From positions 21,356 through 85,355 of the forward strand of contig CAMVEL010000006.1 of NCBI GenBank assembly GCA_947166565.1: 64,000 nt of DNA, given 5' to 3'. Origin of the DNA: an uncultured Erysipelotrichaceae bacterium. GTDB taxonomy: Bacteria > Bacillota_I > Bacilli_A > RFN20 > CAG-826. The translations under genes and the position numbers were made by a program. Position 1 is the first letter of the stretch. Each line of letters starts with the position of its first letter. The notes under the pieces are model-generated. The model was not told the DNA's origin. It saw only the letters and a list, made by a program, of their open reading frames with translations, and did not search any database. Below are positions 34,731-43,663 of this stretch, one piece after another.

Positions 34731-35810
34731 TTATGTCAGTTTGTCCGCGGCCGAGGTGATTGCTTGTCCTTCTTCAATGGTGATCTCGTAATAGAAATTC
34801 ATATAATGAGCCCTCGATGAGGAATCTAGGTATTTGTATTTCAACATGACCTTATCTAGATCATTATGAAGCGCATATGACCAATCGCCCGCGTGCCCTT
34901 GCTTTTCGTCGAAGTTATAATACAAAGTCACGAAGAAGGGGGCTCCGTTATTCGATTTTTCCTTATAGACGTGGTTGGCGTTTTTGATTGTGGCAAGAAC
35001 GCTGCCATCGTCGGATTTGAGGGAACCTTGGTATTTGACCCATTTAAGGTCTTTCGCCTCCATCGCGGCAAGAAAATGGTCAAGATCCCCTTCGACCAAC
35101 GCTTTTTCCTTATCGGTCTCGAAGGATTTGAAATAATCGTCGCTTACCTTTCTGGCGATCGCGATGACTTCTTTGGCTTCCTTTGCGGTGGTCTCCCCGG
35201 ATTTAAAGAAGGAGAAACTATTTTTCCCAGTTGAATTCCTATTATAAAGGGAAAGGTTGACGTTCCCCGAAGAATAGACGTTGATCTTGCCTTCGAAATA
35301 ATCGATCTTAACATAGAAGGCGAAATGGTCTTCGGAATCGGATACTTCCTTGGGATTAGTCACTTCCTTCCATGACATCGCGCCTAAAGATTGCCTAACA
35401 AGGCCCGCGTTATCATAAACGGCTTCGCCTTCCTCCCTAGGTTCACCAAAACTAATGATGCCGTCCCCATTTGCATTATTGACCATAAGGGCCGGGGTTC
35501 CATATTTTTCCATTATTCTTTCATCGCGGCTATCCCTAATGGAAATACCGACAAGGTTGAAAAGTGCAATTGAGGAAGTGAAGAAAGAAACCAAAACCGA
35601 GACGGTGATGGTAAGGCCTATCGCCATTTTCCGCGCGCTTTTCCTTCCGATCACCGCGTAGATAGTCGCTAAAACCAAAGAAGCTAGGCAAAAACCGAAT
35701 GTTAGGAAGGAATAAAGGGCTTCAGAACGTATAAAGGCCAAAACCGCAAAGATAATCGAAGCAAAGACGAGCAATACCGACAATATTGGAAGAATGATGA
35801 TTTTCTTCAT
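34731..35810 (-). CDS. Membrane protein with three N-terminal helices and large outer domain
   Basis: 359 residues, not recognised. Hydrophobic helices at about 4-26, 33-55 and 64-92 are followed by an ~265-residue soluble part rich in Lys, Asp and aromatic residues (KINVYSSGNVNLSLYNRNST; MNFYYEITIEEGQAITSAAD), presumably outside. A helix-like stretch TTAKEAKEVIAIARKVSDDY lies in the middle. AAGGAGT precedes the ATG and a TATAAT box lies about 30 bases upstream. The function is unknown. Confidence 0.7.
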   Translation of the reverse strand: MKKIIILPILSVLLVFASIIFAVLAFIRSEALYSFLTFGFCLASLVLATIYAVIGRKSARKMAIGLTITVSVLVSFFTSSIALFNLVGISIRDSRDERIMEKYGTPALMVNNANGDGIISFGEPREEGEAVYDNAGLVRQSLGAMSWKEVTNPKEVSDSEDHFAFYVKIDYFEGKINVYSSGNVNLSLYNRNSTGKNSFSFFKSGETTAKEAKEVIAIARKVSDDYFKSFETDKEKALVEGDLDHFLAAMEAKDLKWVKYQGSLKSDDGSVLATIKNANHVYKEKSNNGAPFFVTLYYNFDEKQGHAGDWSYALHNDLDKVMLKYKYLDSSSRAHYMNFYYEITIEEGQAITSAADKLT

Positions 35811-35854
35811 GGGTACTCCTTCTTTTTTTATAGGCTAGGGGGATTATAGCAAAT

Positions 35855-35882
35855 TAAAAGCTTCCCCGTTTGACGAGGAAGC
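35855..35882 (-). terminator. Terminator after the 36-kb lipoprotein gene
   Basis: Minus strand GCTTCCTCGT-CAA-ACGGGGAAGC followed by TTTTAATTT, about 38 bases after the stop. Confidence 0.75.
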
Positions 35883-35920
35883 GATTATCGTAAGGCTTTG
35901 TTTGCGTTCCCTTTAAGTTT

Positions 35921-37096
35921 CTAGAAGGCTTTGGGGATGACGTTATTCGAAAGATCGGTGATGAATTTGTTGCCATCGTCGTAAACGACGGGGTTTGGGT
36001 AATCCTGAGTCGGATTCACATGATCGTCGCGATATGAACGTCCGGTAGCCTCAAAACGGCTGGAAGTCGTGTGGACGTCCCCCGTAACTTCGTCGACGAT
36101 ACTGCTAGCTGAGACAGAAAGGTAATGGTAAGTTTCGTAAATGCCCGTTTCCTTATCGTAAAACAATGTTCCGGTAAGGACTCCTGGCGGGACGTCATGT
36201 TCATCAATCTTGGTCATAATCTCTTCGTTAAGGAGTTCGAAATTGACTTCCGTATATTCTTCCCCATCGACGATATTTATGTGGTTCTCCGCCATGAAGG
36301 CGGCGAGCTCATCGTCGGAATAGGTAACCAATTCACGGCAGACCTCGTAATAGAGATCATCGAGGAAACACGTGGTTTCCTGCACTCCGTAAAGGTTGGT
36401 GCTATTCAAGATCTTGCCAAGGGCCTGCGGGGAGATGGAATCGAAAAGGATATCCTTGCTTATTTTGGCGTTGAATTTCTGATTAATAGTCTCTTCGGAG
36501 TTTACCTCTTCGTTAAAACTTAGGGAGTTGTATATGCGATAATCGGTCTCGGTGAAGAAAGAGATTACCTGCTGGAAGAAACTGTAATGCTTTGTTTCGT
36601 TCTCTATATAAACATCGTCGATGTTGTCGTGGGTATAGGAGATGGAATCCCCAACTTGGAGTATTTCGTAATCGCCGTTACCGATTGAAAGGAGATCAAA
36701 TAGACCAGCCTGCCCTTTCGCTTCCGCTTCTTCATAGGCTTCTTTGGTAAGGTCATAAAAGAAACCCCAGGCTCCCGAATTACGCAAGGTATAGAAATAG
36801 GTGTATTGACCGACTTGATCTTCGATGTCCTTGGTATGGGAGAGGATATTTATGTCCTGAGCGAAAATAGCGGAGAAAAGCCGATTGTAGAAAGGGGAAA
36901 GATCTTGTTTGGAAAGGAGGTCTTTCAGCCATGCGACCTGTTCCTTTGAAGGGACGAATTCGCTGGAAGAGGGCTCTATTTCAGAGGTTTGGTCTTCGCT
37001 AGACGGAGATATATCGGTCGAACATGGTTGGCATTGCCCTCCTCCACAGGCAGATAGGAGAAGGAAAAGCAGGAAAATGGAGAATTGTTTTTTCAT
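35921..37096 (-). CDS. Lipoprotein of unknown function
   Basis: 391 residues from ATG 37096 (GGGGGAA upstream); 32 upstream codons of the open frame overlap the previous gene and are not used. The signal peptide MKKQFSIFLLFLLLSACGG has a lipobox with Cys 18 and the mature end has GGGQCQPC followed by a Ser/Glu-rich linker. The rest is acidic with Tyr-rich segments and no recognised domain. It lies 10 bases after the stop of the secreted lipase-like gene and so is its operon partner. Confidence 0.75.
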   Translation of the reverse strand: MKKQFSIFLLFLLLSACGGGQCQPCSTDISPSSEDQTSEIEPSSSEFVPSKEQVAWLKDLLSKQDLSPFYNRLFSAIFAQDINILSHTKDIEDQVGQYTYFYTLRNSGAWGFFYDLTKEAYEEAEAKGQAGLFDLLSIGNGDYEILQVGDSISYTHDNIDDVYIENETKHYSFFQQVISFFTETDYRIYNSLSFNEEVNSEETINQKFNAKISKDILFDSISPQALGKILNSTNLYGVQETTCFLDDLYYEVCRELVTYSDDELAAFMAENHINIVDGEEYTEVNFELLNEEIMTKIDEHDVPPGVLTGTLFYDKETGIYETYHYLSVSASSIVDEVTGDVHTTSSRFEATGRSYRDDHVNPTQDYPNPVVYDDGNKFITDLSNNVIPKAF

Positions 37097-37106
37097 CGGT
37101 TCCCCC

Positions 37107-39110
37107 TTACAAAACGATGTTGACATCGCGTTTATGACGGTCGGAATTGAAATAGGTCTTTTCCTTCTTATGGTCTTTCTCAACCCTTTCACGTCCCGTA
37201 TTATCCAAGGTGAAATATTCGTAATAGGCCCAATATTCGCAGCGGTGATAAGGCTTCTTGGAATAGGATTTCATCGAGATGTTGTATTTGCGATTAGCCG
37301 GCATGAAGGCTTCCATCTTCTCCTCGGTGGCATAGGAATAATACCCGGAAGCATAGCCATTATCGCATTGATGGATGACGCTCTTACCGAAAGTGAAACC
37401 TTCGATATTGATGACACGGGTGCCTTTTTTGCTATTGAGCCTAAGGCCGATATCGTTATAACCGAAGAACTTCATCCTGCCATAATCGGCGTTGTTGATG
37501 AATGGGACGATCCTGATTTGATCGGCTCCTGATTTGCCCTTGTTATATTCATCGATGTAATAGCTATCCTGAGAGGCGACGTGGGCCAAGTTAACGTCGG
37601 GGTTATGGTTTTGAAAGATGTCGGAAATCGATAAGGCGATAGACATAAGCTCATTTGGCCTTTCCCAGTAGGTGCTGATAAGAGGGCTCAGCAATTTGCC
37701 GATGAGGTCATAAAGGACATCGCCGACATCCTTTCCCCAGGTTTCGGAGATTTTGGCTTTCGCGGACTTCTTGTTGCCGATGGCGGCGTCGAAGATGCTC
37801 GAGGCGATTGAGCCGGCCAAGGATTTGAAGATCGAATCCTCCATCCCCGCTTCATTGAAGAGAAGAAGCATCATGCTTTCGAGGGAATTCTGGATATTTC
37901 TCACGTAAGTATTCCTATCGCCGAGGTTTTTTACGACTTCTTCAATTAAGAGGGAGACGGCGATATTCGCATCGTAATTGGCCTTGGTCTTATCGACGAA
38001 TTGATCGATGAGACTTTGGTCGGCGGCGAAGACGTTGGTGAGGATTTCGACGATCCTCGGGATGGAGAAATTCTCGATGCCGAAGCCGACCATCTTGAAT
38101 TCATCGGCTCGGAAGGTCACGTTCTTGTTGAGGTTGAAGACATCGAACATCGCACGGGCCGTGCGGCGGTTTTCTTCGTAATTGGCGGGATCGTAGAATT
38201 TGTTGGTCACATATTTATCGACCCCGAAACGGGTGAAGCCATATTGTTTCATGGCGACCTTTGGAACGGCGTCGAGAGGATTGACGACGTTGAAGATGTT
38301 GTTATAAAGGGCGTCTTTCGGTTTCTTGATGGTCTTGGAATTGACGTTAGCGCCTTGGGGGGATTCGAAGGTATAGGCAAAGAGATCATCCCTAGCTAAG
38401 GAAACCTTATCGCCTAGGACCTTCTCGCCTTTTTCGATTCTATTATCAAGAAGAGCGGCCGCGATATTGGTGGTGGCGCCTCCGCGGGAGAAGCCGCTCA
38501 TCCATAATTTTACCTTACCCGTGACGTTATTATCGCTTACGTAATCCTGGACGAAGCTGATCATTTTGTTGGCGGCGTTATACCAGCCTTCATGCATCAT
38601 GTCGGATTTGGAACCATCGCCAAGACGCATGTTGTTGGCCCATTCCCTCTTATATCCGCCTGACCTTGGGGCGACGCCGATGAGCGTATAGCCGGGGAAT
38701 TCCTTTTTGGCCGCGCATAATCCGAGGGTATCGAAGTTGGCGCTCACCTTGTAATCATCGTTGGTGACGAAGGAATTAAAGCCGATGGCCTCAAAGAAGC
38801 CATTGGCCTTTTTGGATTGATTCAAATACCAGGCCTCGTCAAACGGGGGGAAATCGGTGAAGGTCGAGACCGCTAGGCATAATGAGGTGGTGGCAAGGTG
38901 GGGGTCATATTCGGTGGAAGGGTGCTCAAAATACCCTTGGGAGAAATAGACGTCGGCATAATAATCCTTGACCGATCCATCTCCTATCGGGGAATAATGG
39001 AAGGTGCTCTTGGTTACTTCGTAACTATCACCGGCCTTCAATTGGACAGTTCCGATTGAGGAGACCGTGATCGCGGAAAGCATAATGGCAACAAATCCGA
39101 GGAATTTCAT
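37107..39110 (-). CDS. Secreted lipase-like alpha/beta-hydrolase
   Basis: 667 residues from ATG 39110 (AAAGGTGG 8 bases upstream; a longer frame starts at 39122). A signal peptide (MKFLGFVAIMLSAITVSSIG) is present without a lipobox cysteine. The domain has KLWMSGFSRGGATTNIAAAL (GxSxG serine near residue 200), DLFAYTFESPQGANV and FNVVNPLDAVPKVAMKQYGF, clearly paralogous to the lipoprotein at 19941-22463 and like lipase_3/DUF2974 enzymes. The C-terminus is basic (RHKRDVNIVL). First gene of an operon with the following lipoprotein. Probably an extracellular esterase. Confidence 0.75.
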   Translation of the reverse strand: MKFLGFVAIMLSAITVSSIGTVQLKAGDSYEVTKSTFHYSPIGDGSVKDYYADVYFSQGYFEHPSTEYDPHLATTSLCLAVSTFTDFPPFDEAWYLNQSKKANGFFEAIGFNSFVTNDDYKVSANFDTLGLCAAKKEFPGYTLIGVAPRSGGYKREWANNMRLGDGSKSDMMHEGWYNAANKMISFVQDYVSDNNVTGKVKLWMSGFSRGGATTNIAAALLDNRIEKGEKVLGDKVSLARDDLFAYTFESPQGANVNSKTIKKPKDALYNNIFNVVNPLDAVPKVAMKQYGFTRFGVDKYVTNKFYDPANYEENRRTARAMFDVFNLNKNVTFRADEFKMVGFGIENFSIPRIVEILTNVFAADQSLIDQFVDKTKANYDANIAVSLLIEEVVKNLGDRNTYVRNIQNSLESMMLLLFNEAGMEDSIFKSLAGSIASSIFDAAIGNKKSAKAKISETWGKDVGDVLYDLIGKLLSPLISTYWERPNELMSIALSISDIFQNHNPDVNLAHVASQDSYYIDEYNKGKSGADQIRIVPFINNADYGRMKFFGYNDIGLRLNSKKGTRVINIEGFTFGKSVIHQCDNGYASGYYSYATEEKMEAFMPANRKYNISMKSYSKKPYHRCEYWAYYEYFTLDNTGRERVEKDHKKEKTYFNSDRHKRDVNIVL

Positions 39111-39361
39111 GTCAAAAACCACCTTTCTTTTTATTTTCGCCTATACTTTAGCATGTTGATTGCCACAATAGTGTCACAAATGTAATTTGAATCTTTTATG
39201 GCTATGAAAAGAGTTCGTTTTGTTGTGGCTTCAATCGTCAACAAAACCCCCAAATGACAAGCCAATCCCAATTAGGGCCTATAAAATAGAGAAAATGATT
39301 GCATGAGGGTTTTCCACATGGTAGACTACTGCACGCGTAAAAAGCGAAAGAGGTGAGAATT

Positions 39362-39565
39362 ATGTCAAGATATTGCCCCGTTACCGGAAAAGGACCAATG
39401 AGCGGAAACAACCGTAGCCACTCCTTACGTGCCACCCGCCGTCGTTGGAATGTCAACCTTCAGAAATATCAAGTTGAGATCGATGGGAAAATGGTCACCG
39501 TCCGTATGAGCGCCCGTGCCTATCGCACGCTCAACAAGACCATCAAAGCCAAAGAAGCTGAATAA
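39362..39565 (+). CDS. rpmB: 50S ribosomal protein L28
   Basis: 67 residues from ATG 39362, preceded by AAAGAGGTGAGAATT; a start 9 bases earlier is open but not typical. MSRYCPVTGKGPMSGNNRSH then RRRWNVNLQK and VRMSARAYRTL are standard L28. It is alone on the plus strand, with a TATAAA box near 39280 (weak -35) and its own strong terminator, as usual for rpmB. Confidence 0.97.
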   Translation: MSRYCPVTGKGPMSGNNRSHSLRATRRRWNVNLQKYQVEIDGKMVTVRMSARAYRTLNKTIKAKEAE

Positions 39566-39590
39566 GGTCACTTTTTGAAAATGAAAAATT

Positions 39591-39613
39591 AGACCCGTTT
39601 GGGTCTTTTTTTC
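39591..39613 (+). terminator. Terminator of rpmB
   Basis: AGACCC-GTTT-GGGTCT followed by TTTTTTTC, 26 bases after the stop. Confidence 0.92.
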
Positions 39614-39640
39614 TATTCGTAGCACGCGCACATGCGCGAA

Positions 39641-40330
39641 CTATCTAATCAAGATATAAAGCGCGGCGAAGGCGACGCCGATCATGACGAATAAAAGGAA
39701 TTCCAAGCCTAATGATAGCCATTCGGAGAAAGCAAGGACAAAGGGACGCGGCCTTTCCAAATGGGCGCCGGATTCCTCCTCGACGACCTTCATCTTCGGC
39801 CAAGTGGAAAGGCGGGGGTTAATCGCAAGAAGAAGATAGCATAGGCAAAGCAACCAAAGGATGATTGAGAAAACATAGGCAAACACGGGGTGATCAACCC
39901 TTAACTGGAAGAACAATAGCCCCGCGAAGAAAGAGACGAGGGAACCATTGAGGAAAGAAAGGATAGCTAGAAGGAAATGCGGTTTCTCGTTAGAGGCCGG
40001 AACGAAAAGGATGAAGGTGAACAAAATGGCCTTAAGGGCCTCCGCGCCTAAAAGGAAATAGGCCATGCTTGTTAGGCCTACTAAGGAATCCACCCCTAAA
40101 ATCGTGACGGGCAATAAGCAAAAAGCGAGCTCGAAGAAAATAAAGCAAATTCGCGAAAAAGAAGATAAGGGGTTGCTTGTTTTATATAATTCAAACGGGA
40201 AATCCGCGAGGAAATCATATCTTCTGCTTCCACTTCTTTCCCTTTTGTGATTCATCAAACCCATGAACATGAAAAGGGCGAAGAAGGCTAAACCGATGGA
40301 GATAGTGAGAATCAGCATGGGAATGTTCAT
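39641..40330 (-). CDS. Polytopic membrane protein of unknown function
   Basis: 229 residues with about six transmembrane helices (about 4-25, 58-78, 85-108, 120-142, 150-170 and 205-228). A basic loop (NHKRERSGSRRYDF) follows the first helix. No family recognised. Its start overlaps the rpe stop by 4 bases, so it is the last gene of the housekeeping operon. Confidence 0.7.
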   Translation of the reverse strand: MNIPMLILTISIGLAFFALFMFMGLMNHKRERSGSRRYDFLADFPFELYKTSNPLSSFSRICFIFFELAFCLLPVTILGVDSLVGLTSMAYFLLGAEALKAILFTFILFVPASNEKPHFLLAILSFLNGSLVSFFAGLLFFQLRVDHPVFAYVFSIILWLLCLCYLLLAINPRLSTWPKMKVVEEESGAHLERPRPFVLAFSEWLSLGLEFLLFVMIGVAFAALYILIR

Positions 40331-40977
40331 AAGGCCATCATCCCTCTTACCCTTTCCTTATAATCCTCGTGTCCGAAAAAATAGGTGCCGGATACGAGGA
40401 TATCCGCGCCTTCTTTCGCGCATAAGGCGCCGGTTTCAAGATTGATGCCCCCATCGACTTCGATGAGGTAATCGAGGTGAAGTTCTTCTTTTTTCTTCTT
40501 GAAGAAAGCGATTTTATCCAAGGCGCCCATCATGAAGGATTGCCCGCCTTCGCCAGGTTCGACGGACATCACGAGGACCAAGCCAACATAAGGGAGGAAA
40601 GGCTCGATAACCCTCTCTTCCGTTTTGGGTTTGATGGATAAACCGGGGGTAACGCCTTTGGAAGAGATGTATTTAAGGGTTTTAATAAGGTCTTCATCGT
40701 TATCGAAGGCTTCGTAATGCACCGTGATGACGTTGGAACCAGCCTTAGCAAAGCTATCGATTTTCTTATAGGGGTCAACAACCATCAAATGGGTGTCGAG
40801 GACGGCATCGATTCCCTTTAAGGAAGAGACGACTTTGCTATCCCAGGTGGTGTTCTTCACGAATTTGCCATCCATGATATCGATATGGATGAATCTCACG
40901 CCTAAATCAACCATCTTGGAGGCTTCCTCGAATAGATGGTTCTTATCCGCGGCTAAAATCGAAGGGGCGACAATCAT
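40327..40977 (-). CDS. rpe: Ribulose-phosphate 3-epimerase
   Basis: 216 residues, full-length TIM barrel. Motifs: VAPSILAADKNHLFEE at the start, HIDIMDGKFV with metal ligands, DTHLMVVDP, LVMSVEPGEGGQSF and YLIEVDGGIN. It interconverts ribulose-5-P and xylulose-5-P in the pentose phosphate pathway. It overlaps the kinase gene upstream by 4 bases, the order prpC-prkC-(rsgA)-rpe being usual in Bacillota; rsgA is missing here. Confidence 0.97.
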   Translation of the reverse strand: MIVAPSILAADKNHLFEEASKMVDLGVRFIHIDIMDGKFVKNTTWDSKVVSSLKGIDAVLDTHLMVVDPYKKIDSFAKAGSNVITVHYEAFDNDEDLIKTLKYISSKGVTPGLSIKPKTEERVIEPFLPYVGLVLVMSVEPGEGGQSFMMGALDKIAFFKKKKEELHLDYLIEVDGGINLETGALCAKEGADILVSGTYFFGHEDYKERVRGMMAL

Positions 40978-41846
40978 TTGAAACCAAAGATCCTTGAGAG
41001 GATCCCCTTCCTTTCCTTGAAGTTTTCCCTATCGCTCATGGCCTCGACTATCGCATCATGCATCTTGATCGCGGATGGATAACGTTCCTCTGGGCGTTTA
41101 CGGCAGGCGGTGATGATGATTTTATCGATGGACTTAGGGATTGAGGGAACGAGTTTGGAGGGTTCGGGGAAGCGCTTCTTAAGTTGCTTCAAGGCTACTT
41201 CCTCAAGCGAGTTGCCGTCAAATGGGAGGAAGCCCGTCAAACATTCATAAAAGACGACACCCATGCTATAGATATCGTTAGCAATCGAGGTTGGGGCACC
41301 TGTCAAAACCTCAGGGGCGCAGTAATAGATCGTGCCTTGGATCGCATCCCCTTCATTGGCGGTGCCGATTGGGGCGGCGATGCCGAAATCGCTGATCTTG
41401 ACCGTGCCGTCTGACATATAGAAAAGGTTATCGGGTTTGATGTCGCGGTGGATCAAGCCATGGCGATGGATGTAATCGATGCCGGAAGTAAGTTGTAACA
41501 TGACTTCGCAGGTATCCATCAAAGGCAATTGAATTGCGAAATTGAGTTTATCGCGGAGGGTTTGACCCTTGATATATTCGTTGGTCATATAGGGGCGGCC
41601 TTCGATGACGCCTCTACCATAGACTTTGACGATATTCGGGTGGTTCAGGCTAGCGGCTGCTTCCGTTTCCGCGTTAAAACGCGAGAGATTGATTGGGTCG
41701 TTCAAAAGCTCTTCCTTCATCACCTTAATGGTGACGATGCGACGCCCGACCAAATCGTTGGCTTCGTAGACGTCTGCCATGCCTCCCGTAGCGATGCGGC
41801 TTACGATACGGTAACGCTCATCTATTTTGTCACCGATCTTAATCAC
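40974..41846 (-). CDS. Soluble Hanks-type Ser/Thr protein kinase
   Basis: 290 residues from GTG 41846, which has GGGAGG upstream and overlaps the phosphatase stop by 8 bases; ATG 41876 is the alternative. Kinase motifs: RIATGGMADVYEA (Gly loop), IVTIKVMKEE (Lys), HRHGLIHRDIKPDNLF (catalytic Asp), KISDFGIAAP (DFG) and TIYYCAPEVL. It corresponds to PrkC/Stk by position next to PrpC but ends after the kinase domain (KGILSRIFGFK): no transmembrane helix and no PASTA repeats, so it cannot sense muropeptides like PrkC. Confidence 0.9.
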   Translation of the reverse strand: MIKIGDKIDERYRIVSRIATGGMADVYEANDLVGRRIVTIKVMKEELLNDPINLSRFNAETEAAASLNHPNIVKVYGRGVIEGRPYMTNEYIKGQTLRDKLNFAIQLPLMDTCEVMLQLTSGIDYIHRHGLIHRDIKPDNLFYMSDGTVKISDFGIAAPIGTANEGDAIQGTIYYCAPEVLTGAPTSIANDIYSMGVVFYECLTGFLPFDGNSLEEVALKQLKKRFPEPSKLVPSIPKSIDKIIITACRKRPEERYPSAIKMHDAIVEAMSDRENFKERKGILSRIFGFK

Positions 41847-42594
41847 GCTTGCTGGCCTCCCATAAAACGATGCCAATATTGTCGGAGCCGCCGTTGGAAT
41901 TGGCTTCGGCGATCAAGGAAGCGACCTTTTCATCGGGTCTTTCGTCCGTAGATAAAGTCGCCCTAATCGAGGCTTCGGAGAGATTGTTATATAGACCATC
42001 GCTGCAAAGCAAAATCGTTTCCCCGAAATATGGGTAAATCCTGATATCGCTCGCGCAGCTTGGATAAACGCCCAAGGCGTTAGTCAAAACGTGTCTTTCC
42101 GGGGAGGAAGCCACTTCTTTCTCGCTCATCTTGTTGACCCTGACGAGGTAATCCCCGACCGTTTGGTCTTCGGTGAGGCGCCTAAGATTGAAGCCATCAT
42201 AGGCATAGGCCCTAGAATCGCCGACGTTAGCGACGATCATCTTATCGCCAAGGAGCATGACGGCAACCGTGGTGGTGCCCATCCCGGAATATGAAGGGTT
42301 GCTTTCCGATTCCGAATAGATGATGAAATTGGCCTTCCTTAAGGCACGGGATAGCCATCTTTTGGCAACGAAAGGCAGCATTTTCCTCTTGGAACGGAAA
42401 TCCTCCATCAAGGAATCGATCGCTGTTTTGGAGGCGTAATCGCCCTTATTGGCCCCGCCCATACCATCGCAGACGACCAAAAGGGCTTCCTTATATGGAC
42501 TAAAGGAAGCGGAGGCCTGGTCTTCGTTGGAGATACGGATTTTGCCGACGTCCGTCTTATAGGCATAGACGCCTTTGAGTTCCATTTTACTCAT
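41839..42594 (-). CDS. prpC: PP2C-type Ser/Thr protein phosphatase
   Basis: 251 residues from ATG 42594, overlapping the rlmN stop by 8 bases; ATG 42585 is possible. PPM motifs: RISNEDQASASFSP, LLVVCDGMGGANKGDYAS, VANVGDSRAYAYDG, LLCSDGLYNNL and NSNGGSDNIGIVL give all the metal-binding aspartates. It reverses phosphorylation by the adjacent kinase. Confidence 0.95.
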   Translation of the reverse strand: MSKMELKGVYAYKTDVGKIRISNEDQASASFSPYKEALLVVCDGMGGANKGDYASKTAIDSLMEDFRSKRKMLPFVAKRWLSRALRKANFIIYSESESNPSYSGMGTTTVAVMLLGDKMIVANVGDSRAYAYDGFNLRRLTEDQTVGDYLVRVNKMSEKEVASSPERHVLTNALGVYPSCASDIRIYPYFGETILLCSDGLYNNLSEASIRATLSTDERPDEKVASLIAEANSNGGSDNIGIVLWEASKRD

Positions 42595-43648
42595 CGGCTT
42601 TGCCCCCAAGGATCGTTTTGGCGCGAAGCTGTCCGCAGGCGGCATCGATATCGTGACCGAATTCCTTCCTGACGGTGACTTCGATCGCCCGTTTCTTCAA
42701 TTGGTCGAAAAACGCAGACACGTCTTCCCTCTTTGAACGTTTATAGGGTTTTTCCTTCACCTCGTTATAGGGGATGAGGTTAACCAAAACGGAGAGGTCG
42801 TTATCGTGGATGATATCCGCGAGGGCGTTCGCATCCGCGATGGAGTCGTTTACTCCCGAAAGGAGGATATATTCCAAGGTGATACGCCTATTCGCGTTTT
42901 GCTGATAATCGCGTAAGGCCTCGATGAGTTGATCCATCGGATAGGCCTTTGAGATGGGCATGATCTTATTACGGATTTCGTCGTTAGGCGCATGAAGGGA
43001 AAGGGCGAGGTTAATCTGGATCCCCTCTCTTCCATAACGCTTGATACCATCTGGCAGCCCACAGGTCGAGACGGTGATTTTCCTAGCCCCAATCCCTAGG
43101 CCGTTATCGTTATTGGCGATTCTCACGAAGGTCATGACGTTCTCGTAATTATCGAAGGGTTCGCCCGTTCCCATAACGTCGATATGGGTGACCGAAACCC
43201 CTTCTTCCGCGATTAAAAGGTTCATGGCCATAAGCTCACCGACCATTTCATGGGCTTCGAGTTTACGGTCGCGTTTGAGGATGCCGGAAGCGCAGAAGTC
43301 ACAGCCCATGGGGCAGCCGACTTCGCTGGAGACGCAGATGGCGTTGCCAAAGGAATAACGCATAAGAACGCTTTCGACCTTGGCCCCATCTTCCATCTCA
43401 AGAAGGATTTTGGTGGTCCCGTCCCCAGAGATCTGCTTGACGATGACCTTAGGGAGAGTTAGGCAATAGCCTTCCTTCAAAGCGGCCCTAAAGGACTTGG
43501 ATATATCGGTCATCTGATCGAAATCGAAGACACGCTTCTTGTAAATCCAAGTGTAGAGCTGCTTTGCGCGGTAACTCGTTTCGCCCATGGCGACGAATTC
43601 ATCGCGCATCGCCTCAAAGGTATAACCGAAGAGGTTCTTTTTAGCCAT
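42587..43648 (-). CDS. rlmN: 23S rRNA (adenine(2503)-C(2))-methyltransferase, radical SAM
   Basis: 353 residues. The radical SAM cluster motif is CPMGCDFCASG near residue 115; the N-terminal helical domain (YRAKQLYTWIYKK) and the methylation cysteine near the end (AACGQLR, with the second catalytic Cys at CVSSEVGC side) are present. It methylates A2503 of 23S rRNA and also tRNA A37. It follows the RsmB-like gene by 15 bases. Confidence 0.97.
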   Translation of the reverse strand: MAKKNLFGYTFEAMRDEFVAMGETSYRAKQLYTWIYKKRVFDFDQMTDISKSFRAALKEGYCLTLPKVIVKQISGDGTTKILLEMEDGAKVESVLMRYSFGNAICVSSEVGCPMGCDFCASGILKRDRKLEAHEMVGELMAMNLLIAEEGVSVTHIDVMGTGEPFDNYENVMTFVRIANNDNGLGIGARKITVSTCGLPDGIKRYGREGIQINLALSLHAPNDEIRNKIMPISKAYPMDQLIEALRDYQQNANRRITLEYILLSGVNDSIADANALADIIHDNDLSVLVNLIPYNEVKEKPYKRSKREDVSAFFDQLKKRAIEVTVRKEFGHDIDAACGQLRAKTILGGKADE

Positions 43649-43663
43649 CGTTGCTCCTTTGGC

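Noticed and set aside
39238..39456. Minus-strand frame overlapping rpmB
   Set aside because: Shadow of rpmB and its promoter region.
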